Positions 17,891-32,600 of a stretch of 64,000 nucleotides of DNA are shown here, piece after piece (positions within the stretch are counted from its first letter, which is position 1; the number at the start of each line of letters is the position of its first letter). The stretch spans positions 14,084,804-14,148,803 of the forward strand of contig OX235277.1 in assembly GCA_944472155.2 (NCBI GenBank). Reading direction: 5' to 3'. Made by a program: the position numbers and the translations under genes. The notes beneath the pieces were generated by a model. The model was not told the DNA's origin. It saw only the letters and a program-made list of their open reading frames with translations, and ran no database searches. Origin of the DNA: Trichobilharzia szidati. Lineage: Eukaryota; Platyhelminthes; Trematoda; Strigeidida; Schistosomatidae.

Positions 17891-19802
17891 TGTAGATTCG
17901 ATGAACAAGGATTCAGTAACAGTGTGAAATGTTAATATTGGCGGAATAATTCTAGCCATATGTAAATATTTTTGAGAAAAAAAACCACATACAAAATACT
18001 ATGAACAGAAGAAATCAAAGTAGTTCATTTTGAACAACCACTATCCCTAAAGTGGCCTGCTATTAGGCCATCAATACTTCCACTTCTTCCTGCATTTTAG
18101 ATAGAAACCTCCATTTTATTTATATATATATTCTTTATGAATTATTAATTTTATTGAATGAAAATTGCATATAAGTTATTTCGAAATCAAAAGAAAAGTC
18201 CAGATATTGTTAGATGTTTGAGGAAGTCTTTTTTATGAGACAGTGAATTTCACTTGTAAAAAGTGACAAATCGACCACATAATTTTTCATGTTCAACTTC
18301 TTGATGATGTGAATCTGATTCTGGGAAAATTCATGGCCTTCTGTAAATCAAAAATACAAATATTTGTATCCCTTGATAAATTTATGTACAAATGTCTCTT
18401 TACAAATGTTTATTTTAGATGTTTATTCAAGATATAAAGAGCAGCTATTTTTTTTAGGCTAACCGGTTTTGAATTGTTATTCTTACAAACATCCTAGAGT
18501 GAACTCATATTTGAAACATAGAAACTGATATTTGAAAAGTCGTTTACTACAGAGTGGAGGTTACATAACTCGTTCAAAACAATCTGTTAGATAAAACTGT
18601 AGAAATCTACCGCACAATGGCATACATATTTTTGCAAGAGGAGGTGGTCTCCACCAAATGTGTGAACAATAAAAAGCACCTCATGTGTGTAAACAACTGA
18701 AAATATTTCGAAATGTGGACAGTCGTTTAGTAACCATACGACATTACTGACCATGAGGTATCACATCAAACTTTTCAATGATGAATACCTCCTCACACAT
18801 TATGTGTCGATGTTCAGTTTGTGTTCTTATCAAGTCACTTTGGATAAGATTTCGATGATTGTTTTTTCAAAGTAAACTCAAAATATCAACGGATTCTTAC
18901 TGCACATGGATGAGAGAATATATTTGAATTTATATTACTGTATTGATTTATACAGATTCGATTAATTTATTTCTCGAGGCGAGTCGTGTGCACGCTACCA
19001 TACTGGAAGTTTCAGTATAATCGTGATTCTGTTTCTTTGTTTGTGTTCTCTGATTTGATTGACTAAATTTCCAAGGTTTCAGTTTCCCTCTAGACAATGA
19101 CATCTCGATAAAACTCACAAGATCACAGAACACAACCGCATAATAACATACACCTGAGCTACAAATCATCTGCATTATTATTTCTGCAACATAAATTCTT
19201 ATTCTTGCCATCAGTGACATATATGATATTGACGTGGATATATGTTATACATCGGTGTTTGTTCTGGTAGCATTCAGCCGTCTGCAATAGGTAACATATC
19301 AAAGACCGTACAATAATAATGAGGTGGAAACTTACGTCTTCTATCAACCATTTGAGAAAAATATATTGAGTACTATTCATCCTCTTCTGTCATCTTCAGT
19401 TATATTCTAATTCTTTTAAGTGCGTCATGAACTCGAGTTTTGCATTAAAGCAACTGAAGAATTGGTGTATTGTCTAAACGATTCTAAGGAAAATAAAGAA
19501 TTTTGACAGACGCTGACCATACGCTTTGTCAATGGCCATCTCAAATTTGAACGTAGTTCTTTGTGCATCCAAACAACATTGATGAATGAAGAAAAATATT
19601 CTCTTCAAGTAGTTACAAAAGTGGATAGCCTGATTTCATTTCTCCCTATACATTTCACTTTTATCTGAAGTATCTTCCGTTGTTTGTTCATGATCCAATC
19701 AATCATTCCATATCATTGCTAACAGAGTGACACCATGAATTCAGACAATGGTAAACTTGTTGAATCATACATGTTGAGAAAATTCGAAATAGATCTACAA
19801 AT

Positions 19803-19855
19803 TCCACACTGCATCACTAGTACTGTTTCTGGAATAAAGCAAATTATTATTACTA
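19803..19855 (+). mobile_element. Extremely 5'-truncated LINE 3' tail
   Basis: TCCACACTGC...CACTAG...CTGTTTCTGGAATAAAGC followed by ATT repeats matches the end of the LINE at 1,110-1,160. In unit 2 the flanks are contiguous (TTACAAAT then GCCATTTATC near 45,990), so about 53 bp were inserted here, or removed there. Confidence 0.7.
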
Positions 19856-20859
19856 TTCATCTTTTCTCATAACTGATTCTGATTTATGGATAGTAAAACT
19901 TGTCTAGCACCCAGTTATCTTCACTGGGTTATATGAACGAGGTTAACGCCCAAGTGACCGATATAAGGAACTTGCTAATACAGTCATCAAAATGTCTGAC
20001 ACTCAATTTTATGGCGGTAATAAATTCTTATATTGAAATCCGAAATCATTTCAGTATTATTGGTTTGTAAATTAGCCTTATGGGACATTGTGACTTACTT
20101 AGACATTGATCTATTTACATAATCAGTTGTTGGTGGAAAGTGAAAAGTAAGCAAACTGTATATAAAAGTTTTGAAAGTAAAAACAGAGTTGTCATGTAAA
20201 ATTTGTTCATTTTGTATTATGAACGTCAACATTACAGCAAAAAATTCAGTTTTCTTCGGCTTGAATGTTGATACATTCATACATGCTTTGATTTTATATT
20301 GTACTACGGAAACAGCCACATTAGCTGTCCGGATATTTTGCAATAGGTCACTCACCGAGGTCTTCAATTTAAAATACAGAGATCATTAGATAAGACCGTT
20401 CTGAAAGGTAGTTATACTGTCTTGAGTAATAACAAGCAGTGGACTGGAGTATAAAATGATATATATATATATACGGTGATATAATATCACGAAGAGATCA
20501 GTCTCCTTCCTAACTTCACTATGGATTAGTCACACGTTTCGCCACCAGAGTATTCATACTTTAGAGTTAAATGTGATGTGGCAAAATAATACTACAACCT
20601 GTTTTTCAATATTTCTGATGATTGCAACCAAAATACTTAAGGACCAAACAGACAGCGTGTTTTCGCCCTCTGTATTCAGTTGATGCCATCAACAATTTAT
20701 TACACAGATATGTGATTGTAACAGTTTTATATGAAATGCATAAAATGATATGTTTTCAAAAGTGTTTTTGGAAGGAATGCTCACAGCACTCAAAACAACT
20801 TTCATTTTCATACATAAGTTTCGAAGACTCACCTGCATCTGTATTGAAAAATCAAAGCC

Positions 20860-21330
20860 TATTTTATTCTTGTCTGTCAAAATCTTTGTCTATTTCGCTG
20901 TCTTGCAGTATGACCAGTGTAAAGGGTATGATCTTTACCAAAGTCATCTTATAGAAACAGAAACTTCAAAGAATATTATAAGCTTACATTTGATACAACG
21001 ATAGGTGATGATGGCAAGTGAGAGCACTCGAAACGCAAGACTATCAATAATCACTCTTCAGATGAGCACCAAGACAACGCTGATGATTCGGGATTTCCAT
21101 GTTGTATCAGAGATTAATAGCTCTCTTGAGAGCACAGAGAAAACTTTATTTTGTCGTATAGATTTATCGCGAAACGGATAAAGATGATTAATACGCAGAC
21201 GACAACCAGGAAAAAATTGATAGCGTAGCCAACGTGATGGCACGAACAGTACCGTGTATCGTCGTAAGAAACAGACCATAATAACCATCAACTGCCTCCT
21301 ACGAATTCATCCTTTCGATGTCATCAACTA
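20860..21330 (-). pseudogene. Well-conserved stretch; broken copy of a short membrane-protein-like frame
   Basis: This stretch is among the best-conserved between units (with 47,190-47,680). On the minus strand, in the frame of the unit 2 candidate at 47,459-47,659, it reads DDTRYCS, then VGYAINFFLVVVCVLIIFIRFAINLYDKIKFSL and stops at the same TAA. The ATG is AAG and a TGG near the start is TGA, so this copy is disabled. A second minus frame (21,058-21,291, 77 codons) is open in both units but has no recognisable motif. Most differences between the copies change the amino acid, so I see no sign of protein-level constraint. Confidence 0.25.
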
Positions 21331-24300
21331 AAAAGTAATCTGAATACTGATTAGGCAACATGGACAGCAGTGCCATGAACCTTCATACAACCTACTCAAT
21401 GACAACATTATGATGAAGGACGCAGAATAATTTTTAACGATATTTGCAGTAAAGCAGTTGAAGTGAAGATAGGACTGATACAGGCCTAATTAATGTAACC
21501 AAATCTCTTTCTGATTGCGATGGACGATGATTAGTGAAATTATTGACATTTACAAGCTCATCAAATGACTACAATAGACTATCAATGACTATCGCGAAAC
21601 GAAAGGATAACAAGTGATACATAATTTAGGAAAACAGCAACAAATAAGAGTCTTGTGGTGGACATCAAAGATGAATATACTGCACGAAATAGAGACAGAA
21701 CTAAAGACTATGTTGAGAGTAGAACCAAAGACGAGTGAATTGTAGAACGTATACATGCCACACTGCAACCTGCATTATACAGCGAAAAATCACCACGTAA
21801 CCTCAGCAGGAAAAATTCAATACTTGCGGTTATTAACTCACTGACAGATTCTATTTAATGACATAAAAGGTGTTACATTTATAAAGTTCTAAAAATTTGA
21901 GGATTTGTAGGTTTTTCAGGTGTATTTCAGCCAGAGTATGTGGTGTCGTTGTCGCCAAAATTTGATTGAGTAAATGCTACACCAGATCAAACACCTCAGT
22001 TAAGTGAGCTAAGTGTTATCAGTCTGGATAACTTTCTATTCACGTTTATTTAAACTCACCGTCCAGTTACATTTCTCATGAATATTTAGTCCAAACTCTC
22101 TATATCATGGGGTTTTATTAAAAGTGAATTAGTTAAATTAAGGAGGTTGATCGTTGTGAGAACTCACGAGTGATTTCTGAGCAACAGTGAAGACGAAAAT
22201 ATAGCTACAGTTTGAAAACAGTTCGTAATAATTACTAGTATATGTGCAATACGATAGTGTCACTTATTCACTGAGAAAATCCTATCAGCCTAAATGGACA
22301 TAAACAGGTAATGAAATACTTTTGTGAGTACCATCTAGTGTCTTATTACATACTACATGAAGCCAGGAAGAAACTGCTGTTCACACTACAGGTGACCATG
22401 CAATAACTAATGCAATGAAATCAACAAATATTATTTCATCTGATTCATAAAACAGTTTATTCATTTACTCACCGGCTCTTTCTTCGAGTGAACAGTAAAC
22501 AATTCAAACTATAAGCAGATAGCTGGAATCATCTTTTAATTAAGTTCATGTTGTTTTCAAGAAATATGTTTGTGAGAATGCAGTGGGAAATTTTGATGCA
22601 GAAAAATACTCCTTCTGATTAGCAATCTAGTGACATCAGTTCCACCGTAATGACATGAAGCTTTGTAGGAGAAACTTCCTCTGTGTATGGCATTAAGAGA
22701 ACTAAAATCATATTTCAGTAACTACTCAGTTATTCGACTTATGTCATTCAACAAATAAAATTATGAAAGTTGATGAATACAACTTGAGGGAACTCAATCT
22801 AGAGAAACAATGAATGGGAAAACACTCAGCAGGAAAGTTTTATAAATCAGAAAATGTCCACTGGATAATGAATGTTTCAAAAACTACCTTACTGCACATC
22901 TTTGTTCCTTAACTTTTCCGAATTTTCATCCTATCAGAATTTATAGGGAACAGATCTTCAGGAATTTAAGCATCGATTTGAACAATTTATTCCCCCAGCG
23001 AAATAAGGCTAACTGTCACTCCGTTTTCATGTGACATTTCAGTGGTAGTGACAAAATATATGTTCACCGTACTATTTATTGATTTGTCATAAACTTTTAC
23101 AAGCCTACATGTTTGATCAATACAGAAACTATGGAGGAACAAAAGACTCAGTCAATAGAGTGTTTTGCTACACAAATGGGAAAGGTATGGAGACCAATTA
23201 CTCGAGAGTACTACTGAGTGGTATTTTCAAAGTAAACAAGTATCTACTTACCTTGGGCTAGAAAAGGAAGAAATGTCATTTCTGAATTTCAGATCAAAAA
23301 GCACACATTGATATCAATTCTAACTAATCATTCATTGAACTGAGATCAATAAGGCATTGTTTATATGAGGATTTGGTCTGCGAAAAATTTAACTCATCTT
23401 GTATGCAGGGATTGTAAATTTTACTGTAGATGAATTTCCAAATTTTTGATTGTTGGATTACGATCAAATTTATCAGCATTCCACGACATATTGATAAAAT
23501 GTTTCAGATTTGATTTTTATAAATCATCAATGTCAGTTTTTACTTTCATAAGCTTCAATCTTTCTCTCACCTGCATGATCACTTCTGCTATTTGCCGTAA
23601 GTCCTTGAACTGTGAACATATTTATGAGTGGCTCTCTTTAATACAATCCAGCTGAACGAATTCTAGTTTGCATTTCTGATCCGCTAAGTTATACACATGG
23701 AGTATCTTAACAAACCATTCACTGAAAAAGTTTATGTTGAATATTGAACGCTACGCAAACATGTCAGTATTGATGTTCCGGCAGTTGGCATGGTATATCA
23801 ACGAAGTCACTTATTATCAAAACGTGATACGTTTCTACACAAATACAAATACACATAGATACACATAGAAAATTGTCTAGTGAAATTAGGACTGAAATCT
23901 TCGAAATCAGATTTCTTAGACATAAATCTACAATCAGCACACCTTTCGTGAAATAAGAAATGTACGTTAATTTGAAATTTATGAACGCATTTAAGATACT
24001 GTGCAGCTATAATACGGCTAACTTACGATCTTCTCCTATATGAAAACAAGAGGTAAATGCATTCATTTCTACTTCACAGGAAGAGTGTATTGGAGTAATA
24101 CATTTTGAAAGGATCTCCTCGTAGATCAAACTTTTATAAAACTCAAAAATATTTCACAATTTGATCAAATTTGTAGATTTGTGATCTGAAAATCCTCCCA
24201 GATTACTAATGGACAAAGAATGAGATCACACACACTCAAGCAAATTGACAAAAGATAGTTGTTTTACCCAATGAGTCTATGAAGACGATGTTTTAGAATA

Positions 24301-27300
24301 TGATATGACTCACTATATTTTTCTTCAGAGAGAAAAAACATTAACAAATTCAGTGTATGACCCATTATATGCACATCAATACAGGCAAAAGATGTCAGTG
24401 TAAAGGCATTCTGTCAACATTTATAGGTGTGAGGTCATTTCTTATTGGTGGAATCACAATTCTGATATGATGCTCGCATTACCTGATGACGACGAATAAT
24501 GCGCGCCCCATATGTTTTTCTTCATGCGTTTGGAAGAGGATTTGTGATAATGCGCATGTAGTATGTTTTCATCAAAAAAATGCAATCGATAGCATTCACA
24601 TAGTATGTAAAACATGTTTATGTATCAACTTATAACAACTTATATCCATGCGTCTCTAGTTCATTTATTTTTGTGGTGTGTAAATTAACAATTACAAAGC
24701 ACTTACTCATGACATCTAAAATTCAGATGTGATCATAAATGTTAGTGATAAACTCTGACATCACCAATTAAATTTGTAGAATTTGTCGGATTCGATAAAT
24801 TAAATAACATTGAAAAGCAAGACTGGAAGATTCATAAATATTTCTTCACTCAGATTAGCTTTTGCAGGACTGAGGATAATTGAATCTCAACCACAAAATA
24901 TTAGCTTATATCTTATTGACCGTATGGATAAACTACAGATTCATGAATTACTCTGCACACTATTCCACTGAAAGCATTTTTCATGATTGCTTTGGTAAAC
25001 TGCAACTGAATTTCTTTGTCTTCTTTTCTTAGAGTGAACTTCATAAATTTCTTAGTTTCTATTTATTAAAGACTCTACATGCAAGGAATCTAATATGTAT
25101 TTGTTGATTGACCATGGAGTATAGAGTGAATTATAATCCACTATTATATGACGCCATCGCAAATGCTTTTCTGACTACAGTGTTGTACAAGATAATCAAT
25201 TTAAGGATGCAACATATGACACATTTCAGAAGACCTTGGGCGTGAAGCCAATTAGAGCGTCTAGTAAAAATCTCATCCAGACTTTAATTCAACTGATTTG
25301 CTGAGATTTGTGTGTGTACGATGTGAGAATTGTCCATGAAGTTTGTCTTAGTTTCATCTTCATTTATCCGGTTCGCTATTCACTCCTCTTAAGTATTCCA
25401 GTAAATCTTGTGAAATTGTTTAATGATTTTAGTAAATAGGTGATTTACCTTCCAAGTCTGTCGTATACGGTGAAAGTTTATGTGCTAGTTATAGTATTTC
25501 GAACAGTAGGTGTACTCAGAATATGGAGAAATCAAATTAAAAAGGCTCTAACTTAATGGCGACATCCTCTGTTTGCATCACACAGTGATAGTGCTGTTTC
25601 AAAACTGACTCCAGATGAATACATCAAGTTTATTTAGAATTCCACGATGTGTTGTTTCATCAGGTAAATTTACACAGACTGATATCACCCTATTTTTCCA
25701 TGAGCATTCCTCTCAAGTGAAACCAACAAATATTGCAAAATAAGATTTCATAGAGAAACTTTTTGTGGCATGGCGTATGTTTTACAAAGCTGAAGGAAAA
25801 GCATCTTCTATTTATCGCCATGATTGTTCGTCCACTGACCTCCGAATGATATATTTATTCTCCACGACACATTTCCACTGCATTTCCAATGTCTTCACAA
25901 AGACTTGACTTCTTTTTATATATAACCATTATGTCATGTATAAAATGTGACTGAACAGCTGCATCTGTGAAATTATGATAAATCCCGAAAGAAATTCCTC
26001 AGCGAGTATGTTATGAAGAATCCCAGTAAATATAGAGTGTTTGTAATTTTCACTACCTACGTCATGGAACACAGACAGCATGTCAACTAATTTAAGCCTA
26101 ATCCATGGTTAAACCGTAAACATTTCGACTATTTTGTAGCTTTGGTAAAACACCTTACAAATTCAGTGTTCGCAGAGTGAATGGGCTGAACATAATCATT
26201 TATACTTATTATAATTAATTTCTGACTAAACCGACGATACTAGAAAAATTTTAGAAATCTTACTTCTTTGAACTTTTGTTGTGGATATTAAAATGATTCA
26301 TTATAATTCACTCCGACATGTGTTGATCGGCATCGAATCTCTTCCATATGACAACATTCACAACAAGTGAAAATATTAACGTCAAAAGTAAGCAAAAATG
26401 AAGAAATACTGCTCTGAAATTTCTCTTCACTGTGTTCACCTCTGAATTAATATTCATTCTTCTCAAGGATAATCACTGAACACTTATTAGTTTTTACTTT
26501 GAACAGAATATTGCTTTAATTTTTACTTCTGAAGTATCTGAGAATAGATCTTTTATTTAATAATAAAGTTACTTGTTTTTCGGCATCTAGGTGGAGCATA
26601 CAAACTGCTTAGGATGTTTCCATTGTATTTCTCACATATCCATACAGACGTAATTGGTCTCAATTATTTCGTGTTTTGCCATCACTCAGTTAAATATAAA
26701 ATGTCACTTAACACCGGTATCTATAGAAAGATGATTACATTCGAGACATATTCGTCAGCTACGGTCAAAGTGATCATGTTGCAATGCACTCTAGTGAATA
26801 TGAGCTGATTGTAATTTTTCAAGATAAATATACTACTGTTGCTAATAAGAATGCCGATTTCACATGAATTATCAATGATTTGTTGCATGTATTATAGTTT
26901 AACTCATCAAACCTCGAATTACTCTGTTTCAAAGAATTATTTCAAGTTGTGAAAATTCACAGCGAAAGAGAGTTGAGCGCAACAACGCGTTTTGCATTTT
27001 TCACATAATATGTTTGGATATATAATAACGGTACTGGAAAAATTTCAAAAAATTTACCTTCTGGTACTCTCCCTGGATACACTGCAATATTTTAGCAAAA
27101 GTAATTTCAATGATTGATAACAAAATTGGAATGTGGTTCATGTAACACTACTGTTTACTGACAAAATCGTTAAAAATAATGAATAGCAGTTAGAAAGTGT
27201 CGTGCTCAACATAGTCAACTAGCATTTAGTTCAGTACATTTGGGACAGTCTCCATCTGTTTTGAAGTAATATAATGACTGACGAACTACATTGAGTTGAT

Positions 27301-27641
27301 GTGAAGACATACAATGGAAACAGTTTTGTCTATGTGATGTAGAACAATTAACATTACACTTCAGTTAGATGAAATAAAACCACTTTCTTTGCTCATTATT
27401 AGAAGGTGTGACTTATCTTAAAAGTGTGACAAATTTGCGCAACGTATTCGAATATTCTCATCAAAAACGTAATTATCACACACATTTATATAGAAGGTGA
27501 GAGAGCATGAATTATTACAATACAATTGATTCTTCTAAACTGAATACATGATGGACTATGTAACAGCATAAATTTCACTACAGATTTGAAAATACATTTT
27601 CATGACGAAAAAGATAAATTGTAGAAACTAAGAGTGACTTC

Positions 27642-27869
27642 GCGTCGGTGGCATAGCGGTTAGGGCGCTCGCCGATCATGCACATGATCCGGCGTTCGAT
27701 CCCCGGCTGACGCACTCCTTTACCTTGCTAAGCCAGAAATAATTCTGGTGAAGAGAAAAGGTTGGGCATGAGGCTAGCAACCCCATCCTGTAAAATAAAC
27801 ACTGCTACAGAAACTTCAAGCCACTAGCTTGAAGCCCTATGTTCCACTGGGGAACTTGACGAAAAAAAA
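27642..27869 (+). mobile_element. tRNA-derived SINE with poly(A) and 12 bp target duplication
   Basis: The head is tRNA-like. The acceptor strands GCGTCGG and CTGACGC pair over seven positions. The A box TGGCATAGCGG (27,649-27,659) and B box GTTCGATCC are intact. A unique body and an A-tract (27,862-27,870) follow. The flanks carry AAGAGTGACTTC at 27,630-27,641 and 27,870-27,881. Unit 2 has the empty site, AGAGTGGCATC, at 54,021-54,031. Minus-strand relatives are at 48,128-48,354 and 58,593-58,829. Confidence 0.9.
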
Positions 27870-28864
27870 AAGAGTGACTTCAGTAAGAGTTACATGTATT
27901 GTTTGTCATTATATTGAGCTTGCTGTAGTGATCGATTTTGGAAGGAAGGTACTATTTACCTAAAAACAGTTTCATCAACTTCCTTCTCTCTCTCATCCAA
28001 CGGCCTGGAGCCATTTTCCACCTCTTATTTGACATCCTCGCCTGTTTCGCAACGGTCATGTAATTTCTGTAAAGTCGTCATTCCTATTTAATCCTTACTA
28101 TTTGATATCTGACATCGTTCCTGGCTAATGTTACCCTTAGTTTCCACCTTATTATCTTTGTCATCGTGGAAAATGTATGTTACCATTTTTAATGTAATTT
28201 ATATTTTCATATAATTTATCTTGTAACCAGTTGACAAGAATCATAGAGAACACAAACATTTAGTTAATAATAAACTGGTACATTTGTTATTCTTCCCCTA
28301 TTCAAATGTATTGTAATGATTCACGCTGTGTCGCCTAGTAGATAAATGTGTGTGATAATTACGTGTTCGATGTGAATGTACGCATATGCTACGCAAATTT
28401 ATTACTTGTTTCAGGCAAACATCTTATTTTTCCATCGAAATTCATATAAGGAAATAATCGCTTAGGAAGCAGCCTTTAATGGATGAATTCGTTTAAATGG
28501 CTGTATGTTTCCTTGAAGCAGAGGCTGCTTCATGTGAGCCATCGGGTTAATCATAATTTATGCTTTCTTTTTACACACTGCAATGAATAAGATGTAATTG
28601 ATCGTAAAACTTGTTGCCCATTATGTTTCTATTGACATCTGTTTCATGAGCATTGGAACAAAGAATCGTTTTCCAGGTTTCGCCTTGCAGCATCAATCAT
28701 TCAGGAAGGAATGGTCATGAGCCGATTCTTATCATAGTTTGATTAAACACTAGTAACTATTGTGCCGTGTCTAGTCCTTTCTTTGATGTAGACTGAATTC
28801 TATCAGTCAGGTTTTCAATGTGGTCACCATTCTAAGTAGCTCATCATCACGGTGCTTATTGATT

Positions 28865-29160
28865 CGATGATATTAGATAGTTGGAGGCAATTGTCAGGAA
28901 TCCTTTAACCAGTTATTGTGCTATTTGGCACTCGTCAACAAGGCGTAACTGCAACCTTGAAGTAACTCATATCCCGACTGAGATTTGAACCCGGGTCACC
29001 CAATGCTGCAGTCAGAGACGTTGCCACGCAGTTTCGAATCTCAGGAGGGACACGACTTCCTGCAAGGTAGCAGATACGCCTTGCTGACAAGTTCAAACAA
29101 GCACGAAACCTAGCACCAATGCTCTCTGTCGATTGCCTCCAACTATCTAATATCATGGTT
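28865..29160. repeat. Fold-back pair of a tRNA-like repeat with about 120 bp arms
   Basis: The left arm begins GATATTAGATAGTTGGAGGC (28,868). The right arm ends with its reverse complement near 29,153. The arms align imperfectly through TCGTCAACAAGGCGTA and end around the GAGATTTGAA/GAGATTCGAA block. Between them is a loop of about 45 bp. On the minus strand the centre holds a B-box-like GGGTTCAAATC. Unit 2 keeps only about the first 40 bp of the left arm (55,018-55,055). Confidence 0.6.
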
Positions 29161-29399
29161 CATCATCTTTACACACAGTCTCGAATATCAGTCACATGCT
29201 TACATGAAGTTCAAACTATGTTGTGGCTAACAACAAAGTTGTGCGTAAAGAGTATTTACAGGCGCTTCATATAAACATAGTGCACACATAAAAACATCTA
29301 TACCTGTCAGTCCACAGCTGTAAGGTGAAGCTGGCCACCCATGAATTCACGAATGCAGTCTCAGCAAAGAATTTGAGGTGAAGACAGGATTGAGGTACT

Positions 29400-29665
29400 G
29401 TGGATTTAAGAATTAAACTTGGGCAATGTGATGGAGTATAATTCCATTGTGTCTAAAATTAATTTGGTTATGTCAAACAGTGTTATACAGTGAAATTTAC
29501 TGATGACGTTTTGAACACTATTTATTGTTCATAATCATATCAAGGTACTCACACAACTTTTCAACTTCGTTTACATAATTTCATTATTTTCCATCTCTTG
29601 ATTTGATTTGTAGTAGTCATTTACATATTTCGGGTATGAGTGATGAGTCTTACTACTCTAACGGA
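29400..29665 (+). repeat. Dispersed repeat of unknown class, copy 2
   Basis: Partner of 17,625-17,890. It lies in a stretch of about 800 bp (28,890-29,690) that unit 2 lacks: unit 2 jumps from the left fold-back arm to AAGGAGAAGA at about 55,060. Confidence 0.55.
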
Positions 29666-32600
29666 CAATCATTTCCATTGTGATGAACTGTATTGTGCAG
29701 CATACCATTGACAAGGAGAAGACAGGCATATAAACTCACAATCTTTATAACCTGAAAAGATCAAAATTTTCACATGGTCTTAACGCTATGCAGTAATTGA
29801 TAGAAGACATTTTATCCGTCTTCATTACACAGTAATTTTATATCAGCCTTCCAAATAATTACCTACGATTCTACTATTTAGTCTTACAAACTGTTGTCGA
29901 CTAGTTCGGACAGTAAATGATATGCACTGAGAGTGCATCTTGAGTAAAGAGATTACATAATGACAACATCATGTTATTATGCTTCTTAATAGATGACGTC
30001 ATAAATGCTAGCCAGATTCGTAATTAGGTCTTTGAGCCATTTAATATCAAGAAGTAATACTAGTTTCTGATACAAGTGAGTGCAATATGGAGATGGTAAC
30101 ATTTATATCAGGATATTTGTACCGAAAACAATGATGTATTTATAGAGGCTCGTCTTCAAATGATTTAACTAATCCCAATAATTCTAGGAAACAGTGGTCC
30201 AACTTGAATCCGTACATGCCTACAGACTTTTAAATACGCGGTCCCTCAGTATCATAATAAAGTAAATCGTTCAGGCTTTTACCTCCATCAATCTAAAATT
30301 TTAATCCCATGTTTTATTTGCAGATCTTACAAACAATGATAATCTACTACCGGTTTCTTCATGCTTAAATCAACTTCGCGCAATTTCCTGTTTTATACAA
30401 ACTCACTGAACTTATGGGGTAATACATAAGTCATATGTGATTTAAATAAGGGCGAATAAGTGAGACATTTAAGCACACAGAAAAACATTTAGCAATTTTA
30501 GCCACGAAATTTATTTTGTCATATGCGAGGAACGAAATGAAATCAGTTTCAGAAAGAATATTGACGTTGGCAGCTTCACTGAATTTATTGCGTTAAACGG
30601 AAATTAAAAATTATACTGATGATGTGTGGACTTACATTGCAACACTTTTTCCACTTCTAAGTAAAAATGCGAAGCGAGAGAACATTTCCATTTTATGGTT
30701 TGTCTAAGTGATGTGATTTACTTAATTCATTCTCATAATATGGTGGAGTTTTCAGAATACAAAGGAACTTGTTATCGCCTTACACATAATTCTGATGATA
30801 TATGCTAACAACAGTAGTCTTTACAAAAGTTGCTTCGTCATCTGAAGTTGTAATGACGTAGTGTCTCCTGCAGACGTGTGTTATCGTGAGGCGGAATCGC
30901 CTATCAATAATGTATAATAAGGAGATAAAAGGATGTCACTCTTTCAATAAATACAAGTTTCGACGACTGATAAATCCCTTCTCTGAATCGCAAACATGAT
31001 ATTCCTAACTTTGGATATCATGATGATTATTGCTGACATACCTTTCTGTAATAACTACATGAAATCCTTAGATGGAATATTCGATAAACATCACTCACTT
31101 TTTCTCAACATGGTTTCAGCTGAAGAAGATTGATAAGATAAATACTCTGGAAACTGGTGTTATAGTTTATCATATATTTCGCTGATTATATTTTAAAGCC
31201 TGCCTAAAATTATATACCTTGATTGGATGTCCCTGATTGAGTGCTCACTGTTAACACAATGGAGTCACAATTAATCTGGTTTTTAACATGAATGACACAT
31301 CATAGGTGAAGGAAGTCGACAAGTGACTCCAGTCATTCATGCACATATTCGTTGTCGTTTTCAAGCTGATATTGTGGTGGTGTGATTTGGTTAATGTGTG
31401 CCAACGAAATATTATTCTCACATATTCCAACAGTTCAATGCAGTATTAGCAAAAAAATACATTATATTTATTCGAAAATTCTGTTTGTTGTTTCAGTGGT
31501 TATATACTGGACTAACAAAAGAATACTATGTATATTTAAACGTTCTATTTTATATCGTGTGATGAAAACCTAAATTGTATGCTCAGAGATTAGTTGAAGA
31601 ATATAAACTATAAATACACATAAAGAGCGGTTTGATCAATGAAGAATACACTTGCTATTCAGTGTCTTGACTTCTGTTCTTATAATATAAGCACAATGCG
31701 CAAAATCTTGACTATCATTGTCGAGCAGAAGTGGCCTGAAGTCATCTGAAGATGTTTATTTCTTTCAACGTGTCTGTTGCATATATATTCAGTTTCATTT
31801 TTAAGAATCAAAAATGTCTTCGTGTCAGTCTTCGTGAGTTGAACTAGAACAAATCCAGTCTCAACCTGATAACAAGAGGTAATGTGAAACAACAAATGAT
31901 TAATTATTATGATTCAAAACAGTGTTCAACTCACGATCCAAACCACTTCCTACAATGAGGTGTACATACATGATTCAAGTAGATCACAGAACACACTTGA
32001 ACCGATTGGATTTTAAAATAAATTGTTTGGCCCATGCACATTTTACGCATTTCTATTCATAATTCATAGATATGTTCATAGATGTATCAGGGATTGTCTT
32101 TAATTCTTGATTTCAACTATGATTTTAATCAATTATGAAATGGTAAAACGTCTTCAGAAGCAAAAGTTTGCGAAAATCAATAAAGCAATGTAAACATTTG
32201 GAATATTGTTATACTCACCATCAACAAGCATAACGGCAATGAAAAATGAAAGAGAAATAGCCAATAAATGTGTGGAAACCATGTTTCGTCTCAGAGAGAG
32301 AAATGATCAAAGTCCTCCCTTAAATAACTGTTTTTGCGTCAGGCAACCAATGAAATCTCAGTTTTCTACACAAAGCAGATTTAATCGAAACAAAGCAATT
32401 TTTCATTAGTATGTAAAGCAAATTGTCAGAATTTTGTTTACAAATGTCATCTGCTACATCTTTGACTTTCATCTTGCTCATGTTTAGTTACTATTTTTAC
32501 AATCAGTCTGACAGCAATCTCTGTCACACTGACAAGAAAACAAGATTCACTTCAACACGAAGTTAGAGAGAAATATATTATGATAATGTATTCATTTTAA

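Noticed and set aside
27642..27714. tRNA gene candidate with a paired acceptor stem
   Set aside because: It is joined to a SINE body and poly(A), flanked by a target duplication, and has two further copies in the window. It is a SINE head and not a tRNA gene.
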